Assembly: GCA_016286345.1 (NCBI GenBank) | Contig: JAEESL010000005.1 | Span: 1-53,548 of the forward strand | DNA from: Dehalococcoidales bacterium | GTDB lineage: Bacteria; Chloroflexota; Dehalococcoidia; Dehalococcoidales; UBA1222 | Reading direction: 5' to 3' | DNA length: 53,548 nucleotides | Shown: piece by piece, positions 29,908 through 38,945 of the stretch | Layout: each line of letters starts with the position of its first letter | Position numbering within the stretch: position 1 is the stretch's first letter | The notes under the pieces: model-generated | The model's database searches: none | The model's input: only the letters and a program-made list of their open reading frames with translations | What the model was told of the DNA's origin: nothing | Program-made: the position numbers and the translations under genes

Positions 29908-30465
29908 ATGGATAACGGTGCAGGTAGCTACCGCCGTTTTCTTGATGGTGATGATGAAGGCATAGTGGAGATCGTAAGAGATTACAAAGACGGACTTATA
30001 CTCTATCTGAATAATCTTGTACAGAACATCTACATTGCCGAAGAAATGACAGAGGATACCTTTTTCCGGCTTATGACTAAAAAACCTAAGTATTCGGGGA
30101 AAGCGTCTTTCAAGTCATGGCTTTACTCTATAGGGCGTAATGTAACTGTCGATTATATAAGACACAATTCCAAATATATAAACACTCCTGTAGAAGATAT
30201 GGAGACATATCTCAGAGATGAATCTGATTTGGAGGAGTCTTACATAAAAGAAGAGCGGAAGTTAATGATCCGCAGACTGCTTGATAAACTTCCGACAGAT
30301 TACAGACAGATCATATGGCTCATTTTCTTTGAAGGTTTTTCAAACGAAGAGTCATCGAAAGTAATGAAAAAAAGTGCCCGTCAGGTAAGAAATCTCCTTT
30401 ACCGAGCCAAACAATCTTTAAGAGGAGAACTTGAAAAGGAGGGATTCGTCTATGAAGAGCTCTAA
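29908..30465 (+). CDS. ECF-type sigma-70 family RNA polymerase sigma factor
   Basis: Region 2 (AEEMTEDTFFRLMTKKPKYSGKASFKSWLYSIGRNVTVDYIR) and region 4 (LPTDYRQIIWLIFFEGFSNEESSKVMKKSARQVRNLLYRAKQSLR). Confidence 0.9.
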   Translation: MDNGAGSYRRFLDGDDEGIVEIVRDYKDGLILYLNNLVQNIYIAEEMTEDTFFRLMTKKPKYSGKASFKSWLYSIGRNVTVDYIRHNSKYINTPVEDMETYLRDESDLEESYIKEERKLMIRRLLDKLPTDYRQIIWLIFFEGFSNEESSKVMKKSARQVRNLLYRAKQSLRGELEKEGFVYEEL

Positions 30466-31309
30466 AGAAATGACAGACAGTCTGTTTGATAGACGAGACG
30501 AATATATGAAACAACAGAGAACCAGAAGGGGTTTGATGACCGCAATCGCCGGCGGTGTAGGATGCGTAGCTCTTGTTGCACTTGTGGGCTTCGGGATCTG
30601 GGGAGCAGTAAATAACGGAATGAATAATCCTGCCCCGACAATATCTGACATGAAAGTGATCTGGGCAGACAGTTCATACATGGAAGTCACTCAGAACGGT
30701 GTCAGTACTAAACTCGAAAACGCTATTAATTCTTTTGGCAAGGATAAGGTCTTTGCAATTCTTGCAATGCCTGAAATTGATTACAGTTTTAAATATCAGG
30801 GTAAAACTCTCGAGGAACTCAGCAATGCCTTAAGAGAGGAAGTAATGCTTCCTGAAAAACTGTGGCAGCTGCTTAAATCAGGTGATTTCCTGAAATATGG
30901 AGAGGCTCTTTATACGACCGGAACACCTGAAGGTGAAAAATGGGATAAAGCCCTTTATGAACAACAGATAAACTTTTTCGGCAAGGATCTTTTGGAAAAA
31001 TATATTGTAGACGGCCAGTTCCTCAGTGAAAAAGTTGAACAGGATATAGAGAAAGCAGAAAAGAACAATACTGCACAGGATGCCTACAATAAAGCGATGT
31101 CAGCTTATCTTGAAAAAATCGCTTCATCAGTCAACGGATCAATGCCGTCCCAAACGGTACCTGAAAGGAATGCAATAATCATTTTTCTGACCGGAGATGC
31201 GTTTTCAGAATTTAAAGCTGACCACTCAGAAGGCTGGATATATGATCTGGCTCCCAAGGGTGGAAATACAACACAGGTTACAGTTGATGTTATGACTGTT
31301 AATCCGTAG
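30452..31309 (+). CDS. Single-pass membrane protein, putative anti-sigma or effector partner of the upstream sigma factor
   Basis: Overlaps the sigma stop codon; short cytoplasmic N-terminus, TM (LMTAIAGGVGCVALVALVGFGIWGAV), large extracytoplasmic domain. Confidence 0.65.
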   Translation: MKSSKEMTDSLFDRRDEYMKQQRTRRGLMTAIAGGVGCVALVALVGFGIWGAVNNGMNNPAPTISDMKVIWADSSYMEVTQNGVSTKLENAINSFGKDKVFAILAMPEIDYSFKYQGKTLEELSNALREEVMLPEKLWQLLKSGDFLKYGEALYTTGTPEGEKWDKALYEQQINFFGKDLLEKYIVDGQFLSEKVEQDIEKAEKNNTAQDAYNKAMSAYLEKIASSVNGSMPSQTVPERNAIIIFLTGDAFSEFKADHSEGWIYDLAPKGGNTTQVTVDVMTVNP

Positions 31310-31328
31310 TAAAAAAAGGAACTGACAA

Positions 31329-31356
31329 AATGACCTCTTCACCCGAAGAGGTCATT
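31329..31356. terminator. Bidirectional intrinsic terminator
   Basis: Perfect 12-bp inverted repeat AATGACCTCTTC-ACCC-GAAGAGGTCATT between convergent genes. Confidence 0.85.
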
Positions 31357-31360
31357 ATTT

Positions 31361-33169
31361 TTACAGATATTGTTTGATCTTCTGCGCTGAACTGTTGCCG
31401 ACGACTTCGGCAAGTTCTTCAACTGATGCCTGTCTGATGTTATCCACTGATCCGAAGGACTTCATGAGTGCCTGTTTTTTCTTTGGTCCGATTCCTGGAA
31501 CCACATCAAGCAGTGAAACGAATGTATTCTTATCTCTGAGGCTTCTGTGGAAACCGATGGCATATCGATGTGATTCATCTCTGACTCTCTGCAGGAGCTG
31601 ACGGGCAAGGGAGGATTCAGGAAGTTTCAGGCTTTCCTCTTCACCCGGAATAAAGATTTCTTCATGCTGTTTTGCAAGGCTGATGAAGGTAATGTTGAAA
31701 TCCCCGAGTTTATGAACGGCTTCCATTACTGAGTTAAGCTGACCTTTGCCTCCATCGATGAGGATGATATCCGGAGTTGTAGCAAAATCTTCTCCGACAT
31801 GGGTAAGACGTCTGGTGAGAACTTCCATCAGAGATGCAAAGTCATTGGGACCCTCAACTGTCCGGATCTTATATTTCCGGTATTTCTTGTTTGCCGGTTT
31901 ACCATCTTCAAAAACCACCATGCTGCCCACACTCTGGTGTCCCTGGGTGTTTGAGATGTCGTAGCCTTCGATTCTGCGGGGGATTTTATCAAGTTTAAGT
32001 ATTTCCTTCAGTTCTTCCAGAGCAGGCTTTATTTGGGAGGGAAGATGAGTGTTCTTGATACGCATCTGGACCAGACCTTTTTCGGCATTTTCCTTCACAA
32101 TCTTAATCAGGCTTTTTCTTGCTCCCTTAGTCGGGACTGACAGTGTGACGGCAGCGTTGCGCTGTTCCCTGAGATAGTCTTTTATGACCTGTTCATTTTC
32201 AACGGGAAATTCGGTGATGATCGTTCCGGGAATGTTGGTTGAAACTGAATAGTATTGCTCGACAAATGACGACATCACCATTGAATCGCTTTCATCCGCT
32301 GTTCCTTTGAGAATGAACTGTTCCCGGCCGAGGATGCTTGAGTTTCTGATCATGAAAACCTGCACACAGCACTGATTGTCGTCCCTGGCAAATGCGATCG
32401 CATCCAGGTTGCCTTTGACCATCACTGACATCTTCTGCCAGTTAAGGATCTTTTCAATGGATTGTATTCTGTCACGTATCTCTGCAGCTTTTTCAAATTC
32501 AAGGTTTTCGGAATAGTTATCCATCTGTTCCTTAAGCTGTTTGAGTATCTGTTTATCCTTTCCTTCCAGAAAGCTGATGACATTAAGGATTATCTTCCTG
32601 TAATCCTCATGTGAGATATAGCCCATGCAGGGTGCAGTACACTTATGCATATCATATTCGATACAGGGACGGGTACGATGCGTGTTGACCTTGCCTTCAC
32701 AGTTTCTGAACGGAAACATATTGCGGAGAGTTTCCACAGTGATCCTTATCGATCTGGCTGATGAAAAAGGACCGAAGTATTTTGCTCCGTCATCGTGCAG
32801 ACTTCTAACAAGGTCCACGGTAGGCCATTCATCATTCAAGTTTATTCTGATATACGGAAAACCCTTGTCATCCTTCAATGCAATGTTGTAATAGGGACGG
32901 TATCGTTTGATAAGGTTAAGCTCAAGAACAAGTGCTTCTGCTTCGGTGTTTGTGACGTAATATTCAATGTCGCATATATGCTTCACCAGTTCATTGGTCT
33001 TAGGTGTATGAGTGTTTCCGGTGAAATATGATTTTACGCGGTTACTGAGATTGATTGCCTTCCCGACATATATGATCTTCCCGTTAATGTCTTTCATCAG
33101 ATAGACACCGGAATTGGATGGAAGGCTTTTGACCTTTGCCCTGACAAGTTCTGAATTAGTATTGACCAT
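31361..33169 (-). CDS. uvrC: Excinuclease ABC subunit C
   Basis: GIY-YIG domain (LPSNSGVYLMKDINGKIIYVGKAINL), UVR motif, C-terminal endonuclease and HhH (VPGIGPKKKQALMKSFGSVDNI). Confidence 0.97.
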   Translation of the reverse strand: MVNTNSELVRAKVKSLPSNSGVYLMKDINGKIIYVGKAINLSNRVKSYFTGNTHTPKTNELVKHICDIEYYVTNTEAEALVLELNLIKRYRPYYNIALKDDKGFPYIRINLNDEWPTVDLVRSLHDDGAKYFGPFSSARSIRITVETLRNMFPFRNCEGKVNTHRTRPCIEYDMHKCTAPCMGYISHEDYRKIILNVISFLEGKDKQILKQLKEQMDNYSENLEFEKAAEIRDRIQSIEKILNWQKMSVMVKGNLDAIAFARDDNQCCVQVFMIRNSSILGREQFILKGTADESDSMVMSSFVEQYYSVSTNIPGTIITEFPVENEQVIKDYLREQRNAAVTLSVPTKGARKSLIKIVKENAEKGLVQMRIKNTHLPSQIKPALEELKEILKLDKIPRRIEGYDISNTQGHQSVGSMVVFEDGKPANKKYRKYKIRTVEGPNDFASLMEVLTRRLTHVGEDFATTPDIILIDGGKGQLNSVMEAVHKLGDFNITFISLAKQHEEIFIPGEEESLKLPESSLARQLLQRVRDESHRYAIGFHRSLRDKNTFVSLLDVVPGIGPKKKQALMKSFGSVDNIRQASVEELAEVVGNSSAQKIKQYL

Positions 33170-33287
33170 AGAAAAATTGTATCACAAAGAAAAATGATTA
33201 ATTGGAATTTACGCACAGATTATTTGATCGTCAGGTATAAAATGCGTTTGACGATACGTAAGATTAAATGTTTTAATTATAATACAT

Positions 33288-33361
33288 GGCGCATTCGTCT
33301 AGCGGCCTAGGACGTGGCCCTCTCAAGGCCAAGATCACGGGTTCGAATCCCGTATGCGCTA
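33288..33361 (+). tRNA. tRNA-Glu (anticodon CTC), no encoded CCA
   Basis: GGCGCATTCGTCTAGCGGCCTAGGACGTGGCCCTCTCAAGGCCAAGATCACGGGTTCGAATCCCGTATGCGCTA; anticodon loop CTCTCAA. Confidence 0.9.
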
Positions 33362-33392
33362 TTTCCCATTAATAATATTCCTAAGGGCATAA

Positions 33393-34085
33393 ATGAAAGC
33401 AGCTAAAGCTATTGCAAAGGAAGTTGTTCAAACGCTTTTGCCTATACTGCTTGTTGTCCTGGTAATGCAGCTTGTATTTATTCGTCCGGGCCTGATGGAA
33501 TGGCTCGATTTTGTAATAGGTGTTTTGCTTACAGCGGTAGGGATGTTCCTGTATCAGCTGGGCGCAAAACTTGGCTTGCTTCCCATGGGCAATGCCATTG
33601 GTTCCGGTATCTCGCTGTGGGGTACTACCGTATTGATAGTCTTGGTCTTTCTGACTATCGGTTTCGCGATAACGATGTCGGAACCCAATGTGGCGGTATT
33701 GAGCAATCTGGTTGAATCTATCACCGATGGCAGGATCAGCGGTGATCTTCTGCAGTTGTCCGTTGCTTATGGCGCGGGAGTCATGCTTATTGTTGCCATT
33801 ATCTGTATGATCAGAAAGATCTCCTTTAAATATCTCTATCTTATCGGATACGGTGTTGTTCTGATTATTTCTTTCTTCGTTCCTGCGGATTATCTGGCTA
33901 TGGCATTTGATGCCGGAGGATTCTCCTCAGGTCTGATCAGTAATCCGTTTCTTCTCACCACCGGAACCGGTATTGCTTCACTTATGTCCCGCAGAGGCAG
34001 TGCGGCCGCCAATGGTTTCGGTATCATAGGCTTTACTGCTCTCGGACCTATCCTTGCAGTAATGATAATAGGACTGTTCGTATGA
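33393..34085 (+). CDS. DUF1538 family integral membrane protein (first paralogue)
   Basis: Multi-pass; MSEPNVAVL and MAFDAGGFSSG motifs shared with the adjacent paralogue. Confidence 0.82.
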   Translation: MKAAKAIAKEVVQTLLPILLVVLVMQLVFIRPGLMEWLDFVIGVLLTAVGMFLYQLGAKLGLLPMGNAIGSGISLWGTTVLIVLVFLTIGFAITMSEPNVAVLSNLVESITDGRISGDLLQLSVAYGAGVMLIVAIICMIRKISFKYLYLIGYGVVLIISFFVPADYLAMAFDAGGFSSGLISNPFLLTTGTGIASLMSRRGSAAANGFGIIGFTALGPILAVMIIGLFV

Positions 34086-34846
34086 CGATATTCACTGAAA
34101 TATGGGATTATCTTGTTGCGAATATTTCCAGCATTGCGAATGGACTGCTTCCTATTGTCGTATTGTTTCTCATACTTCAGATCGCATATCTGAAAATGCC
34201 TTTCAAGGGTGTTATGAAAATGATCGCCGGAGCACTTATAGCGGCTGTCGGTCTGATGCTTTTCATCGCCGGCGTGAGTATATGTTTTTATCCTCTCGGA
34301 GAAAAAATAGGTGCGGTTATTGCAACGTTTGAATATAAGTGGATGATACCTGTATCAGGTCTTATCCTAGGTTTTGTGGCAGCGCTCAGCGAACCTTCGA
34401 TCCGAATTCTTGCTGATCAGCTGTCTGACTTTACCAGCGGTGTAATTAAACGCAATCAGGTCATTATCACTATTTCCATCGGTGTAGCCATTGCCTGTGC
34501 TGTTGGAATGCTCAGACTGGTTTACGGAATACCGATTCGTTATTTTATCATTCCGGGTTATGTCCTTATCCTCGGACTGATGTTCCTTTGCGATCCGCAG
34601 TACGTGACTATGGCTTTCGACTCGGGTGGTGTAGCCACAGGTCCTCTTCCTGCAGTATTCCTTACTGCTGTAGCGATAGGACTTCTTTCATCAATTAGCG
34701 ATGTACAGTCTTCAGCTGACAGTTTTGGTCTTGTGGCACTTATAGTTATGGCGCCAATTATTGCGATGCTCCTTCTGGGCATTGTGTATAGGATTGCAAA
34801 AAGCAGAAGCAGAAGAAAAGGAATTGAATACAAAACAAGAGGTTAA
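34082..34846 (+). CDS. DUF1538 family integral membrane protein (second paralogue)
   Basis: Multi-pass; LSEPSIRIL and MAFDSGGVATGP motifs; overlaps the preceding paralogue by 4 nt. Confidence 0.82.
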   Translation: MTIFTEIWDYLVANISSIANGLLPIVVLFLILQIAYLKMPFKGVMKMIAGALIAAVGLMLFIAGVSICFYPLGEKIGAVIATFEYKWMIPVSGLILGFVAALSEPSIRILADQLSDFTSGVIKRNQVIITISIGVAIACAVGMLRLVYGIPIRYFIIPGYVLILGLMFLCDPQYVTMAFDSGGVATGPLPAVFLTAVAIGLLSSISDVQSSADSFGLVALIVMAPIIAMLLLGIVYRIAKSRSRRKGIEYKTRG

Positions 34847-34851
34847 AGTGT

Positions 34852-35337
34852 ATGAATACTATGGATGTTTGTTTGATTGTCTCTATTGTGAGAAAAGGCT
34901 GGGCTGAAAAGGTAATCAGTGCAGCAAAAAGTCATGGAGCTACAGGCGGCACAACCATGCTGGGCAGAGGTGTCGGAAAAAGTGATGCACCTAAGATCCT
35001 CGGAATGGAAATAGAGCATGAACTTGAAATAGTTCTTGTTGTGACCCCCAGAGCCGTCAGTGATTCCGTTATACGTGAGATCTCAGACTCATGCGGTATC
35101 AGTGATGACGGACACGGAATACTGTTCGTTGTTCCTGTAGAAAGTGTTATCGGTCTTTCAGAAGCAGTTAATCTCTGGTCTGACGAAGAAATCAAAGCTT
35201 CCAAGAATGACAAAGATGAGAAGAATACTGATAAAAAAGAGAAAGAAGACAAAAAGGAAAAGAAAGATAACAAAAACAAGGAAGAGATTCTCAACATCTG
35301 GCCTGATGATGAACTGATTCCTCCTGAGGCACGTTAG
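34852..35337 (+). CDS. PII-like signalling protein with charged C-terminal tail
   Basis: VCLIVSIVRKGWAEKVISAAKSHGATGGTTMLGRGVG...EIVLVVTPRAVSDSVIREI...GHGILFVVPVESVIGL resembles the GlnB/PII-like fold; Lys/Glu/Asp-rich tail. Confidence 0.82.
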   Translation: MNTMDVCLIVSIVRKGWAEKVISAAKSHGATGGTTMLGRGVGKSDAPKILGMEIEHELEIVLVVTPRAVSDSVIREISDSCGISDDGHGILFVVPVESVIGLSEAVNLWSDEEIKASKNDKDEKNTDKKEKEDKKEKKDNKNKEEILNIWPDDELIPPEAR

Positions 35338-35421
35338 TTTCGTTCTTTGTTGATATTCAGTCAATATCAGTCAGCTAAACTGTAAACGGAAATGATTGAG
35401 TCCATATAAAGGAGGCCTGAT

Positions 35422-36135
35422 GTGAAGAAAATACTATTGAGTATTCTTGTTCTGGCGCTTGTGCTGAGCTCAGCTGCATGCGGAAAAAAGGATGATAAGG
35501 ATAAGGACAACTATCTATACACTTCAGTTATTGAGTATGAGTACAACAATAACGGCAATGCTGTCAAAACCACTTACCGTGATAAAAACGGTGATATAGA
35601 AAGCTGGATCAGAACAGAATATGAACAGGATGGAACAAAGTCGCTTACTTCATATTTCGATAAAAACGGAAATATTCAAAACAGACAGTACTATGAATAC
35701 GATTATGATGGAAATCTGACCAAGGATTCTTTGTATGATGGCTATAATTCTCTCATTTCATACCAGAAATATGAGTATTCAGATGACGGAAAAAGTGTAA
35801 AAACTGTTTATTATAAAAAGACAGTTGCGGAAAGATCTTCATTGACCACATATGATTCATCCGGAAATGTTGTCAGTATAGTTTTATACGATGGTTCCTC
35901 TAAGATTTACGAAAAGGATGAATATCAGTATGATCAGAGCGGGAGGATCAGTAAAATCACTTTCTATGATGGTACGAATACAGTTACCTCATATGAAGAA
36001 TATGAATATGATTCATCCGGAAAAAACATCAAGACTGCAATTTATGATTCCGGCAGCACTATGATTATGAGATCTGAAAACGAATTTGATGCGAAGGGAA
36101 ATGTCATTAAAACAACATTCTATTACTATTCTTAA
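35422..36135 (+). CDS. Secreted lipoprotein with degenerate YD-like repeats (GTG start)
   Basis: Signal plus lipobox (LVLSSAAC); recurring YEYD..GN..K..YD units; SD GGAGG. Confidence 0.75.
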   Translation: MKKILLSILVLALVLSSAACGKKDDKDKDNYLYTSVIEYEYNNNGNAVKTTYRDKNGDIESWIRTEYEQDGTKSLTSYFDKNGNIQNRQYYEYDYDGNLTKDSLYDGYNSLISYQKYEYSDDGKSVKTVYYKKTVAERSSLTTYDSSGNVVSIVLYDGSSKIYEKDEYQYDQSGRISKITFYDGTNTVTSYEEYEYDSSGKNIKTAIYDSGSTMIMRSENEFDAKGNVIKTTFYYYS

Positions 36136-36164
36136 TCTATTGATTGTATTCTGTGAGTAAAATA

Positions 36165-36202
36165 AAAAATCTCCTGTTCGTTGAGATGAACAGGAGATTT
36201 TT
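36165..36202. terminator. Bidirectional intrinsic terminator
   Basis: Perfect 15-bp inverted repeat AAAAATCTCCTGTTC...GAACAGGAGATTTTT. Confidence 0.88.
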
Positions 36203-36227
36203 GTTTATGTGCTACTGAGTCAGGACT

Positions 36228-36893
36228 CTATCCTGCCTGTGCTTCATCCTTTTTTTCGGCAGCTTTTTCCTGTCGCTCTTTCATTGTCTTTTCATATTCA
36301 TTTCGGACATATTTCTCAAGTTCATCAAGAGCTGGAGGAGAAACATAGAATACCTGGATGTCAGGATCAAACTGCAGCTTATGACCTTCTTCAAGGAAGA
36401 GCAGGGCAGTCTGCTGAGGCCCCAGTTCTTTGTTGATGGTATTCTGCAGATATTCATCCCGTGCTTCAATGCTCTTCTTGTAGTTTTCCGAAACCACATC
36501 ATATACAGATTTAGTCATGATCTGGGAAGTCTGAATGATTCTGTTCCAGTCCATGAATACTTCAAAGAGTTCTCTGTCTTCAATTACCTTGAATTTGGTG
36601 CCTTCTTCCAGGGCACTTTCGATAATCAGATAACTTCCGCATCCATATGATTCAGTTGTTTTCTTAATGTCTTTATCATCGACCAGCATTTCATGGAAGA
36701 TGTAATCTGCCATGCCGATTTTTCCCTGAAGTTCGTATACCTGGTCAAATGCCTGTTTCCAATATCTGTCAACATAATCATTGATAGTTGAATTCTGCTT
36801 GCTGACAAGGAACAGCAACGGGATAAGGATTAATTTTCGATCGTTCTTATACTGATCTGCTGATGGCTTTTCAATTTTACCTAGTTCTGCCAT
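36228..36893 (-). CDS. Conserved hypothetical protein, unknown function
   Basis: 221-aa ORF MAELGKIEKPSADQYKNDRKLILIPLLF... with SD GGAGG. Confidence 0.7.
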   Translation of the reverse strand: MAELGKIEKPSADQYKNDRKLILIPLLFLVSKQNSTINDYVDRYWKQAFDQVYELQGKIGMADYIFHEMLVDDKDIKKTTESYGCGSYLIIESALEEGTKFKVIEDRELFEVFMDWNRIIQTSQIMTKSVYDVVSENYKKSIEARDEYLQNTINKELGPQQTALLFLEEGHKLQFDPDIQVFYVSPPALDELEKYVRNEYEKTMKERQEKAAEKKDEAQAG

Positions 36894-36991
36894 TTCCCCC
36901 TCCTTTTATTGGCTATTAGTTAATGCCTGTATCTAATTATACATTAGAAATTCTATGGTACAATTATATTTTAGTTATAATGGAGTGAAAA

Positions 36992-38053
36992 ATGTGGGGT
37001 GTCACGGGACACGACAAAATAATCAGCCATCTTGAGAATTCAGTTGTCAATTCATCTCTGGCGCATTCTTTTCTGATTACTGGAATAGACGGGGTAGGGA
37101 AAAAAGAACTTGCTGTTGCCCTTGCCCGCAGATTATTCTGTCAGTCAGATGATCCTCCGTGCAATTCGTGCAATGTGTGCAGAAAAATATATGACACATC
37201 TGTACGTGATGAATCTATCCGCTTTAAGCATCCGGATGTGATATACGTTACCTGGATGACTGAGAAAGATGAAGAAGACAGCGAAAAAACTTATCTCAAA
37301 AAGAATGCAATTGTTATCGAACAGATCAGAGACATCAAGGCACAGATGGCAACGGCTCCTTTTGAAGGCCCTGCAAGGTTTTTTATCATTGACCATGCAG
37401 ACAGTATGACGCCGGGTGCTTCAAATGCTCTTCTGAAAATACTCGAGGAACCGCCTGAATATGTTCACTTTTTTCTGCTGTCCGACAAACCGGGAAACAT
37501 CATAGATACAATAGTATCCAGATGTCAGAGAATTGATCTTCTTCCTGTCCCGGTTGAGATAATTGAAAACCATCTCTTTGAAAACCCTGAATATGATCAC
37601 GACAAAGCTGTACTCGCAGCTCATCTCAGCAACGGCGCTCCGGTCAAAGCTGAGAGATTTATGAATGATCAGAAATGGTGGGATACCAGAAACAGCTCGA
37701 TAGCTGAAATGCTTTCTGTGGTTAAACTCTCTCCTGCCGCCAGGTTTGATTATGCTGCTTCTTTTAAGGGACAGGGTGCTGATAAGCGTAATTCAATTAT
37801 CGATACCCTTGATTTATGGCTTACCCTCTGGCGGGATATTCTTCTTATCAACGTCGGATTATCTGATAATGTGATCAACAGAGATTATTTTGCTGACCTA
37901 TCAGGGATAGCGGAGTATACTTTAGCTAAGGATATAAAGAATTTCCTGTTTGCAATAAAACAGAGTATGGGTTTTATTAAAGGAAATGCTAATATGCAAT
38001 TGACGATGGAAGTACTGATAATGGACATGCCGGTACTATCCTCGCAGAAGTAG
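36992..38053 (+). CDS. holB: DNA polymerase III delta-prime subunit
   Basis: GVTGHDKIISHLENSVVNSSLAHSFLITGIDGVGKKELAVALARRLFC, Cys cluster CNSCNVC, IDHADSMTPGASNALLKILEEPPEYVHFFLLSD. Confidence 0.9.
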   Translation: MWGVTGHDKIISHLENSVVNSSLAHSFLITGIDGVGKKELAVALARRLFCQSDDPPCNSCNVCRKIYDTSVRDESIRFKHPDVIYVTWMTEKDEEDSEKTYLKKNAIVIEQIRDIKAQMATAPFEGPARFFIIDHADSMTPGASNALLKILEEPPEYVHFFLLSDKPGNIIDTIVSRCQRIDLLPVPVEIIENHLFENPEYDHDKAVLAAHLSNGAPVKAERFMNDQKWWDTRNSSIAEMLSVVKLSPAARFDYAASFKGQGADKRNSIIDTLDLWLTLWRDILLINVGLSDNVINRDYFADLSGIAEYTLAKDIKNFLFAIKQSMGFIKGNANMQLTMEVLIMDMPVLSSQK

Positions 38054-38060
38054 GTGTCAA

Positions 38061-38936
38061 TTGAAACAGTTTATAGGTGTCAGGTTCCGCAGATGCGGAA
38101 AAGTATATACATTCCTTGCCACTGATCTGACATTGGAGGAAGGAAATGTTGTTGTGGTTGATACGGTGAACGGGTTATCTCTCGGAAGTGTTGTCACAAT
38201 CAAGGATGTTGATGAAAACGAAGAACTGCCCGAAGATATCAAGCCTGTCCTTCGTGTTGCCACAGAAGATGATTTTGCTCAGGAAAGAAAGCTCACTGAC
38301 AAAGAGAGCTATGCATTGAATGAATGCGGAAAGATCATCACAAGACTGAATCTTGAAATGAAACTCATTTCAGCAGAGTATAACCTTGATGCAAGTCATA
38401 TCACTATATATTTCAGTGCAGAAAACAGAGTGGACTTCAGAGAACTTGTGAGGGATCTCAGTCACATTCTCCACTGCAGAGTTGAACTCAGACAAATAGG
38501 ACCCAGAGATGAGGCAAAAATACTGGGCGGTTACGGAAGATGCGGAAGAGAGCTGTGCTGTGCAGGTTTTCTGACAGAATTTGCGCCTGTATCCATTAAG
38601 ATGGCAAAAACCCAGGATCTTCCTTTGAACCCTCTGAAAATATCAGGTGTTTGCGGCAGACTGCTTTGCTGTCTGGGTTATGAAAATGATCTGTACAAAG
38701 AACTGCGAACAAATATTCCTAAGAACGGCACCAAAGTCGATACAAAAGTCGGCAGAGGCGTTATAACCGGATCGAATATCCTTTCACAGACTGTTATGGT
38801 TACTTATGAAACAGGTGCGTGTGTGGAATATCCGCTGAAGGATGTTAAAATTGTTGCAGGTGCAAAGGTTGATTCATCAAGTAACGATTTACAGGATGAA
38901 ATAACCGAAGAAGAAATAAAGGATATCATAGATTAA
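38061..38936 (+). CDS. ricT: PSP1-domain protein (RicT/YaaT family), TTG start
   Basis: GVRFRRCGKVYTF, VDFRELVRDLSHILHCRVELRQIGPRDEAKILGGYGRCGRELCCAGFL, VCGRLLCCLGYE. Confidence 0.92.
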   Translation: MKQFIGVRFRRCGKVYTFLATDLTLEEGNVVVVDTVNGLSLGSVVTIKDVDENEELPEDIKPVLRVATEDDFAQERKLTDKESYALNECGKIITRLNLEMKLISAEYNLDASHITIYFSAENRVDFRELVRDLSHILHCRVELRQIGPRDEAKILGGYGRCGRELCCAGFLTEFAPVSIKMAKTQDLPLNPLKISGVCGRLLCCLGYENDLYKELRTNIPKNGTKVDTKVGRGVITGSNILSQTVMVTYETGACVEYPLKDVKIVAGAKVDSSSNDLQDEITEEEIKDIID

Positions 38937-38945
38937 GGCGTAAGT

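Noticed and set aside
33278-33288. TATAAT 4 nt upstream of tRNA-Glu, suggesting a tRNA transcribed without a 5' leader
   Set aside because: A better promoter, TTGACG-N18-TTTAAT (33248-33277), gives a normal short leader. The tRNA-Gln gene similarly has TTGCGC-N17-TATATT upstream.
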